From: Saccoglossus kowalevskii
Taxonomy: Eukaryota > Hemichordata > Enteropneusta > Harrimaniidae
Reading direction: 5' to 3'
DNA: 13,628 bases
NCBI RefSeq assembly: GCF_000003605.2
Contig: NW_003105108.1
Span: forward strand, 267,527 to 281,154
Both the position numbers and the translations under genes were made by a program. Of the stretch, positions 1-6,103 are shown one piece after another. How positions within the stretch are numbered: the first letter of the stretch is position 1; every line of letters begins with the position of its first letter. Below the pieces are notes generated by a model. The model ran no database searches and was not told the DNA's origin. It was given only the letters and a program-made list of their open reading frames with translations.

Positions 1-116
1 CTTATATTTTCTATTATATTATATAATCTATGAAGTGTTCCATTCATAATAGATCACTGTATAATGAGGTGAGTTGGGTATTATATCATATTCTAGTCGA
101 CCACCGGTAGAGTTAG

Positions 117-224
117 CCTGACAAAGTCGCGTCAGTTGCGCCCAACGCGGTGTTTCAAACAGTTAGTGAGGTCTGATGCCGCTCGGCCGGCGAGGGCACC
201 ACTCACGCCTAAATGTCAGACCAG
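117..224. repeat. CpG-rich segment with nested inverted repeats
   Basis: Seen directly: a 7-bp stem GGTCTGA (170-176) with TCAGACC (216-222). Inside it is a bulged stem TGCC (177-180) with GGCA (195-198), enclosing CTCG (182-185) with CGAG (191-194) and the loop GCCGG. Just upstream are two mutually exclusive small hairpins, CTGAC...GTCAG and CGCGT...ACGCG, around 117-150. The GC- and CpG-content is far above that of the flanks. It could be part of a structured RNA, a mobile-element fragment or a CpG-rich promoter. I do not recognise a tRNA, snRNA or SINE head in it. Confidence 0.4.
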
Positions 225-606
225 TAGAGTGTGCTAAGTCTGTTTATGAAGCGCAATACTAGTACGTCTGCATTTATATACCTTGTAATTTTCTAAATAT
301 CATTTATACATAATTTACACGTATTTCAATTTAGTTTATGGATTTGCTGTACGTGATACGAATGCCCGGCGACACCGACACACACCGGCCACTAATATAC
401 TGTTTGCTACAACAGAGAAAGTGGTCAATCCAGCGTGTCGAACAGAATTTACGACAAAGAAAACCTGGGTGTACAGCCTGAGGCGTATGCAATGTACACT
501 ATCAAGTCAATACTGAACACACTTGTTATTTCAAATGCAAGACCAATATACCTGTTCCCCTGACAATAGTATGACTTTGAGTCCCCGCTGCTGCACTAGT
601 TTACAG

Positions 607-650
607 TGACGTCATGCATGCATATTAAATAAGCATATGACCTATGACCT
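607..650. promoter_or_regulatory. CRE palindrome followed by a DR1 nuclear-receptor-type repeat
   Basis: TGACGTCA at 607-614 is a perfect consensus cAMP-response element (CREB/ATF family), overlapping ATGCATGCAT at 614-623. TGACCT-A-TGACCT at 638-650 is two perfect half-sites with one-base spacing, a DR1 read on the minus strand as AGGTCA repeats, bound by RXR-, HNF4- or COUP-type receptors in animals. Both consensus sites fall within 44 bp. The nearest supported coding start on this strand is about 1.8 kb downstream (2465). Function is inferred from consensus only. Confidence 0.35.
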
Positions 651-683
651 TACTTAAATACACCCCCTAAACATACGACTCGA

Positions 684-797
684 ATGGTCGACCGCATGGT
701 TTGGGTGCGTCTGAAAACAGTACTAGTAAAGGTTGTAGCCCTACTCGTAGGCTTTGCGTCCATGTTCAACTTGGTGAAACAAGCAGTAACTCAGGTG
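684..797 (+). other. Weak candidate first coding exon (hydrophobic N-terminus)
   Basis: An ATG at 684 (second in-frame ATG at 696) opens a frame whose first ~37 residues contain a basic start followed by a hydrophobic stretch, KTVLVKVVALLVGFASMFNL, the shape of a signal anchor or signal peptide. At CTCAG|GTGTGT (GT at 795) there is a plausible 5' splice site; without splicing the frame stops at about 827. It lies just downstream of the CRE/DR1 cluster. Against it: both ATGs have C at -3, and no downstream exon with matching phase could be identified. Chance is a serious alternative. Confidence 0.12.
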
Positions 798-1662
798 TGT
801 ATATATGCATGTCGAAAACTAATGTAAGTGTCACCGTAGATCAACGCCAGTGTGACGCAGATTACATCGAGTGGGCTGTGGGTATTTGTTGTAAGCTCAT
901 TCATTTTAAATTACCCATCGAGTTGTAATTGTGTTGCTTTCCGCGCTGGTCGCACCAGGTGATGCTCACTAAGATATCGTTTTCCCCATTGCATTGGTGT
1001 TTGCTCCAATTGGCGGCGTAGTCCGGGAGAAATAAATGAGAACTGGGAAAGTCATGCGAGTGATTTACCTTGCTCGGCCACATTAGCGTTAACTACTCCC
1101 TTGGATGAGAGCATAGAGGGACCGTAAAATACACGACCGTCGGCCAACAAACTCTGGATTGGCCATGTTTTTCAAATATAAATCAAGTTTACTAGAAGTA
1201 ACACGCAGTTGAATAAATTCACAACATTCCAAGGTCTTGCTGACCTGTCGCGGACTGATTCTCTTGACCTTGTACAATTCCCCCAAAATATGCAAGAAAG
1301 ACCTGTGACTGGGCAGCATGTTATTATCTCATTGTGTACGAGGATGTGGTCATGCGTAATGCATAATGATGAACACATGTTAAAAACAGGGAAGACCTAG
1401 GCTCACCGACACAAGCCATAACACCGGGGATATTTCAAATCGACATCAACGCAATAGTATATACGTGTTCGCAGTATTGTATGTATGATACGGTATGTTG
1501 TGTTGTTTGTTTTTCTGCTGTTAACAATGCGATGAGGGATTGAATTTCTTGCGGTATAGACATTTTGCTGAGCATTGTATTACCCATTAACAATTGGCTT
1601 GACCTAGTTTACAACGAATATGGAAACAAAATAACTTACATTGCACGCTATTTAATTGGTAT
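798..1662. other. Non-coding stretch, nothing recognised
   Basis: Open frames here are short (under 80 codons), on both strands, and have no recognisable residues or paired splice sites. No tRNA-like B box, simple repeat longer than a few units or transposon remnant was seen. Confidence 0.4.
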
Positions 1663-1670
1663 TATATAAG
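1663..1670 (+). promoter_or_regulatory. TATA-box match upstream of the membrane-protein gene
   Basis: TATATAAG fits the TATAWAAR consensus exactly. A TCAGCC motif, loosely like an initiator, lies at 1681-1686, somewhat closer than the usual spacing of about 30 bp. If used, it would give a 5' leader of roughly 500 nt plus the suspected intron (2203-2410) before the ATG at 2465. AT-rich DNA produces such matches by chance. Confidence 0.25.
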
Positions 1671-1800
1671 GTACCGTGTGTCAGCCAGTATCGCATGTCC
1701 GCCGTATCCCATAATATATGCACTTTGCATGACCTGTCGCCACTGAAAGTGATGTGCATATGCCACCTGTATTTAAATCAGACCTATATATGTACCTTTT

Positions 1801-1840
1801 CTCAAACCACAGTCCATCTATAGAGGGACTGTGCTCAAAC
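1801..1840. mobile_element. Micro-hairpin insertion, copy 1, with 7-bp direct repeats
   Basis: A 26-bp almost perfect palindrome lies at 1808-1833: outer arms CACAGTCC and GGACTGTG, centre TCTATAGA, with only one mismatched pair. It is flanked immediately on both sides by the same 7 bases, CTCAAAC (1801-1807 and 1834-1840). A second palindrome with the same arms at 4960-4984 carries a different 7-bp flank pair. This is the form expected of an inserted hairpin element with target-site duplication, but it is far shorter than ordinary MITEs. No coding capacity; a mobilising enzyme is not visible in the window. Confidence 0.6.
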
Positions 1841-2202
1841 AAACAAAATGAATGCGAAAATTAATACGCATTTTTAAATGCCTCATTTTTGACGTTTTGT
1901 TTTATATTCATACGCATTATATGTCGTGTCTGTCATAAGAATTACTTATCTCATGTCTGAGAGCGCCCTCCCCTTCCAACCACAGCAACTCAGGAAAGGT
2001 TTGAGAATTTGTGTTCTGGTGGAAGAGGAGTAGGAAAAAATAAGACGCTGGTAAACATTATAGTTCCCGAGTCACTGGTATTCAAAGTATATCGGATTGA
2101 CCATGTGACCCCCGTGTCACTGTGTTCTATGTAAAGTGACAGACAGTGATTTCGAGAGGTGTCAGCTAGTAAGAGGCGAACACACAACCTTGGCAATTTC
2201 CG

Positions 2203-2410
2203 GTGAGGCAAAGAAACACAAGGCTCTTTTTGTAGTTTTAACAAATGACATCTCCTTGCACCGAGTATATAACGTACTGAGTGCTTTGCTCAACAATGTT
2301 TTGACACAAAAGACGGAACCGGCTTACATAGTTCCTTTCACACAAACCCTTTCATTCCAATCGCCAACCTTTGTTTTGTAACTTTTTCTTTTCTTTTTAA
2401 CTATCTCCAG
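2203..2410 (+). other. Probable 5'UTR intron of the membrane-protein gene
   Basis: The 3' end is well marked: a pyrimidine tract from about 2380 runs into a TTAAC branch-like sequence and the acceptor CTCCAG ending at 2410. The coding frame has an in-frame TGA at 2426-2428 and its first ATG at 2465, so the sequence after the acceptor is a 5'UTR. The best donor I can find upstream is CCG|GTGAGG at 2203, giving a 208-bp intron, similar in size to short introns of the neighbouring gene. The acceptor is more secure than the donor. Confidence 0.35.
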
Positions 2411-2464
2411 GTGACATTTAACAGTTGAAAAAGGGGATTGGATCAGCTGCCGCACTCCCCGACG

Positions 2465-3841
2465 ATGCCCACGTATGATATTGAGAACAGTTACGATGCA
2501 TCAAGTACCGTTGAAATTCTCGAGCTCTCCAAGGCAGGCGAGAAACGGCAACAGCAGGTTGAGAACGATCCCGGATTTTACCAAGAATACGACGCCAACA
2601 GTACGAAACTACCCGTTTGGACCCAGGTAATCCGATTCCTGGCGACGATCGTAATAGTGTGTTTCAGCTTGTCCGCTAATTGGGTCAACAGCAACTTGCA
2701 ATGGCAGCATTTCCCCTGGGAGCGATACTACGCCGCGGCGGCCGACAACGCGACAACAGAGTATGACGGCGTGGCGCCGGTGACGTACTCAGAAGACTCT
2801 GAACGAACGACCGGTATTGGATGGCTGACGAATTATGATATTTCCACCATTATGGCTCTACAAGGTTTCTGTATTATATTGACTATTTTATATGCAGTGG
2901 AGTTGTGTGTCATGTACACTAATTACCACTCCGCAATGCCACAGGACAGTGATGCTACCGCGGCGTGTGTTCTACGGTGTCACTTCATACAGATATTGAC
3001 AACCCTACTGATGGGCGATTTGGCCATCTCGTTGATCAACTACCGGTTGACTGGCGTCGGACCAAATGGGTCTTGCCGACTTGCACTATTTCAGTACCCA
3101 AACGAGCTGAACATTGCACAAACCGTCGCCATGGCAGCCACTTTTCTTATACTAGCCAAAAAGTTAATTTATTTCTTGTGTATTATATTAGTGCCGGTAC
3201 TGGGACGTACGCGATGTTTTCGTTGCACTCAACGCATTCCTGGTAATTTATATTTTTCAAGCAGAAAACATGCCACGTACATCCAGCGTTACAGGTTGTG
3301 TTATGCCGTGATTGCTCTCTGTGCCGCTGTTGCCTCGATCTACTTCTGTGTTGGGACTCTGGTAAACATTGTCGGTCGGACAGACCAGGCGGACGTGCGA
3401 ATTTTGACCAGCGTGCATAAATATGGACACGTTAACGATATCGCATCCCGGCGTTCGCTACCTGTGGCAACTCTGGAAAACGCAATCCAAGCTGGGCCAG
3501 GTGGTTACGAAGTGAATATGCGATGTAACGAATTATGGAACGAAAATAGTGGTCTATCTGAGCCTCGCGTGGAATGTTCCCCGCCCGACTGTTCGGTACG
3601 AATACAACTGTTTTACAGCCCCCGAAATAACTCGTTTTGGCACCAGTTTGTCGACGGTGGCGGATCTACTCAATCGTGGACATGCTCAACAACTGTTAGT
3701 ACAACGGACGGAGACCACGATCAGTACTACTATACTAGCGACGATGTATGGGTCTCGTATTATGATACGTGTTACCGCGTATGTGACGCCGTATATACAA
3801 CTAGAAATAAAACTACGAACTTGAACGAGTCGTGTTTCTAA
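2465..3841 (+). CDS. Unrecognised five-pass membrane protein with Cys-rich extracellular tail
   Basis: The longest uninterrupted frame in the window; 458 aa from the first in-frame ATG (A at -3, a fair Kozak context) to TAA. I do not recognise the family. Residues 1-50 are hydrophilic and acidic. Five hydrophobic segments lie near 54-74, 127-151, 173-193, 216-247 and 278-302. The loop between segments four and five (about 248-277) is rich in Arg/Lys and has a CFRC pair, so it is probably cytosolic. That places N-terminus inside and C-terminus outside. The predicted outer parts carry the sequons N95, N201, N388, N448 and N454, whereas only N45 falls on the inner side, which supports the topology. 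The C-terminal ~155 residues have seven cysteines (354, 371, 376, 407, 436, 440, 457), suggesting a disulfide-bonded ectodomain. The coding part has no intron, unlike the neighbouring gene, so a retrocopy or lineage-specific family member is possible. Receptor, channel or adhesion roles are all guesses. Confidence 0.85.
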   Translation: MPTYDIENSYDASSTVEILELSKAGEKRQQQVENDPGFYQEYDANSTKLPVWTQVIRFLATIVIVCFSLSANWVNSNLQWQHFPWERYYAAAADNATTEYDGVAPVTYSEDSERTTGIGWLTNYDISTIMALQGFCIILTILYAVELCVMYTNYHSAMPQDSDATAACVLRCHFIQILTTLLMGDLAISLINYRLTGVGPNGSCRLALFQYPNELNIAQTVAMAATFLILAKKLIYFLCIILVPVLGRTRCFRCTQRIPGNLYFSSRKHATYIQRYRLCYAVIALCAAVASIYFCVGTLVNIVGRTDQADVRILTSVHKYGHVNDIASRRSLPVATLENAIQAGPGGYEVNMRCNELWNENSGLSEPRVECSPPDCSVRIQLFYSPRNNSFWHQFVDGGGSTQSWTCSTTVSTTDGDHDQYYYTSDDVWVSYYDTCYRVCDAVYTTRNKTTNLNESCF

Positions 3842-4235
3842 AATGCAGAAACGAACATGCATGACAGTGAATTTAAGTTAGTTCCAGGGACCATGTTGCC
3901 AGTCGATAGTTGTGTGATTACATAACACAACACGAAAATACAATTACGGCCATCTTACTGCCACAATTCAGGTCGTTTTTTTATCAAAGCCTCGTATTTT
4001 ATATTGCCTCATCCTCTCGAGAGCCCAAGGCCTAATCCCGACGGTACCCATTGTTCCAAACTATGCAAGTACCACTTATACCCTGGGCAAACAGCTCGTA
4101 TAAGGTTTTGTGAGTACCAAAACATAACCATGTAGACGACTTGCATCGCCACGTGTTTCAAATCAAAAAGTCAGAAAAAAGTATATACAAGTCATTATTA
4201 AAACTATATTGTCGTTTTTCCCTATAAGTGGCATC

Positions 4236-4241
4236 AATAAA
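4236..4241 (+). terminator. Poly(A) signal AATAAA, proximal candidate
   Basis: Canonical hexamer about 395 nt after the stop codon of the membrane-protein gene, followed within 40 nt by a moderately GT-containing stretch. It competes with the hexamer at 4873 as the true cleavage signal. Confidence 0.35.
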
Positions 4242-4872
4242 TATGTAGTTGACGCTACTCGTGTCTAGGCATGTCTCCAGCTTACTTTCTCATATCGTAC
4301 GATTACCGCAAGGGCGTGCGTAACATAACGTAATAGCCTGCAGGCGAAATAGTAACGCCAGCGATATACGCGCCCATAACGACGTTGATGGTTACTGAGG
4401 GGGTACAGTAATGGAATCTTTTCTAGCGGGCGGGTCACTCTGGTTACACGTTACGTCATGATTATACGAATCACGCGATGTGTTCAGTACGGTGAATCGA
4501 TCGGAGATGTGCTGTCTGACAATATACATTTGACTAATGAAGGTTATGTATACACGACCTCTGATACAAGAATGCGAGTGCTACTCTAGACTGATTTCGC
4601 TCACTGTATTTGCTTTGGCATTCTGGTACGAACATGTACTGTGACATATAGCATACAGAATAATACACCTGATCACCTTAGAGTACGACTTATGAATATT
4701 TTTATCCGGATTAATATTTGTACAATATATTTTGAATAGTGGAAGAAAACAATGTACATGTTTGGGGACCAATTGTTAAAATTAAGTTTGAACAGAGTTT
4801 GTGTGTGCCAAGTACTAATTACTGCCAATATAATTTGTTTGTATTTGAATGTAACATTCGTGTTGAGTATTA

Positions 4873-4878
4873 AATAAA
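4873..4878 (+). terminator. Poly(A) signal AATAAA, distal candidate
   Basis: Canonical hexamer about 1.03 kb after the membrane-protein stop codon, followed about 15-25 nt later by GATGTGGTTTT, a GU/U-rich downstream element. The downstream element makes this the better-formed of the two plus-strand signals. Confidence 0.4.
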
Positions 4879-4902
4879 GGGAAATACATGATGTGGTTTT
4901 AG

Positions 4903-4908
4903 TTTATT
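4903..4908 (-). terminator. Minus-strand AATAAA facing the plus-strand signal
   Basis: TTTATT on the plus strand reads AATAAA on the minus strand. It lies only 25 nt beyond the plus-strand hexamer at 4873. It could serve as a distal signal for the minus-strand enzyme gene, about 1.06 kb after its stop, though the hexamer at 5629-5634 is nearer. Confidence 0.25.
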
Positions 4909-4952
4909 TCTTTAACGATATACAAGATGTGCACATAGCGTGTATATTTTAC

Positions 4953-4991
4953 CTGTAACCACAGTCCCTGATAGAGGGACTGTGCTGTAAC
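4953..4991. mobile_element. Micro-hairpin insertion, copy 2, with 7-bp direct repeats
   Basis: A 25-bp palindrome at 4960-4984 has perfect 10-bp arms CACAGTCCCT and AGGGACTGTG around a 5-base loop GATAG. It is bracketed by CTGTAAC on both sides (4953-4959 and 4985-4991). The arms match the copy at 1808-1833 apart from the ninth pair, while the flanking duplications differ (CTGTAAC here, CTCAAAC there). Both flanks fit CTNNAAC, hinting at target preference. It lies in the intergenic space between two convergent genes. Confidence 0.6.
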
Positions 4992-5628
4992 CTATCGTCT
5001 CCAGCCCGAGGGTGGGGGTTGGGTCGTTTCCTCCATGCCCGACTTCTACGATTTTCTACTAATATAAATACGGTCTTTGTCCAACATTAAATATTTGTGT
5101 TGGTTTCAGGTACCGACCTTTGCCTTACTCCCTATGCATTGTTAAACTTCTGAATATTGCATTAAATGATGTGGTAACATTTACGCGTCAATGATTCGCA
5201 CACAATGCATGTCAACAACTTTCTCTACCTAGTGCATAGAAGTAATTTGGACCGTGTATAAAGGTCGATCACGACATAACTCCATTCTATGCGCTGTCAT
5301 GAATGGTAATTATCAAACAATTGATGGGTGGGCTCTTTAGTGCAGAATTTCGAAGATTCGTGAGCGGAAAAACAACAAAGTTCTAAAAGAACGTTTCACA
5401 TGAAATACCCTATGTCGTTGTACATGATGTGACGGAATGCAACGGATGTTATCTGGTGACTGAGAAGGAAATTTAACCAATGCTGAACACTTATAACAGC
5501 AAGTTTGCATCATTATGCGTTTGGTAGTTTCGAACCAAATCTCATTTAGCACAACCCAAAGTAACACGTTATCATGTCGCATTGCGCTGTCCATATAATT
5601 CACAAAATACGGTAGTTGAATTTTTTTT
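4992..5628. other. Intergenic stretch between convergent genes
   Basis: A short G-rich run (about 5008-5030) follows the hairpin insertion; the remainder is AT-rich. A TATAAAGG at about 5257-5264 has no gene downstream on its strand. A minus-strand frame of 88 codons at 5337-5603 has no recognisable features. Nothing else is seen. Confidence 0.4.
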
Positions 5629-5634
5629 TTTATT
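5629..5634 (-). terminator. Poly(A) signal of the D-threonine-aldolase-like gene
   Basis: AATAAA on the minus strand, 338 nt after the stop codon at 5972-5974, immediately followed on that strand by a run of A. This is the nearest canonical hexamer downstream of the gene, so the 3'UTR is probably about 350-360 nt. The adjacent A-run is unusual and could instead be a remnant of a reverse-transcribed tail. Confidence 0.4.
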
Positions 5635-5971
5635 TCATAGAATCATGTAACACTGGCACAAATATCTCACGAATGTCACATTTCCGTCCAAGGTAATGCA
5701 ATAATGCCTGCTTTTACCAGGAAGAAATTCCTTAGTTGCATTTTTTAATATCGTTACAAATATGACTAGGATTGAGAAATTATTCGAATACAGTCCAAAT
5801 CGCATTCAGGTATTAAAATCTCAGTTCTTAAACATAGGATACCTGATCTCATTCAATGTTATTTTACAACTGTGTTCCCAAGATTTTGTCTAACAACAAA
5901 ACGTTGTTTCAAATCGCATTACCACCTACAGCGCCATCGCCGTCCGAATTAGACAATGAAATTGTTTTTGA

Positions 5972-6103
5972 CTAAATGCCAGGTCCTCTGCCAGAGACGG
6001 GCCAGATTGTCTCTACCACGTTATTACGTATTCCTACAATCCAATCGTATAGATTCACACATGGGTCGCAGTGTCCGGGAATTAGATACACTTTCTCACC
6101 AAG
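5972..6103 (-). CDS. Exon 10, C-terminus with metal motif (residues 341-383, stop)
   Basis: 132 nt from TACTCAG to TAG at 5974-5972. It encodes LGEKVYLIPGHCDP with the putative metal ligands His351 and Asp353, then VNLYDWIVGIR and a short tail ending GRGPGI. The residue after HCDP is Cys, where I recall Thr in most relatives. Confidence 0.92.
   Translation of the reverse strand, partial: LGEKVYLIPGHCDPCVNLYDWIVGIRNNVVETIWPVSGRGPGI

Larger units (their letters stand above)
1..683. other. Intergenic region, CpG-rich patch and putative regulatory sites
   Basis: No gene is supported here. The first 90 bases are AT-rich. From about 95 to 240 the composition changes sharply: many CpG dinucleotides and several nested inverted repeats (listed separately). 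From 240 on the DNA is AT-rich again, apart from a short CpG-containing run near 360-390. A CRE palindrome and a DR1-type repeat lie at 607-650. One frame is open from 95 to 235 after a TAG, is arginine-rich and follows a possible splice acceptor (TTCTAG), so a terminal exon of an unseen upstream gene cannot be excluded. Nothing in its residues is recognisable. Confidence 0.5.
3842..4952. other. Probable 3'UTR and intergenic DNA after the membrane-protein gene
   Basis: No coding feature is supported. Canonical AATAAA hexamers on the plus strand occur at 4236-4241 and 4873-4878, giving alternative 3'UTRs of roughly 0.4 or 1.0 kb. A CpG-containing patch near 4300-4480 includes a GGGCGGG box and a CRE-like TTACGTCA (4451-4458), but no gene begins nearby on either strand. 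The rest is AT-rich and unremarkable. Confidence 0.45.

Noticed and set aside
120-225. tRNA or snRNA gene in the CpG-rich hairpin segment
   Set aside because: No A/B boxes, no cloverleaf and no Sm-site pattern could be found; it is kept only as a structured segment.
1096-1120. TAGAGGGACCGT near 1112, resembling half of the micro-hairpin arm
   Set aside because: The opposite arm is not present beyond a 5-bp TCCCT, no flanking direct repeat is seen, and one arm base differs; probably chance.
2438-2464. Nine extra residues if the membrane-protein frame is opened at 2438
   Set aside because: The codon at 2438 is TTG, not ATG, and an in-frame TGA lies at 2426-2428. In an animal gene the first ATG, at 2465 with A at -3, is the better start.
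2965-3824. Open frames of about 90 codons in the +1/+2 frames at 2965-3246 and 3549-3824
   Set aside because: They overlap the long membrane-protein frame in another phase and have no coding features of their own.
5257-5264. TATAAAGG on the plus strand
   Set aside because: No plus-strand gene follows; the region is intergenic between convergent genes, so this is probably a chance match.
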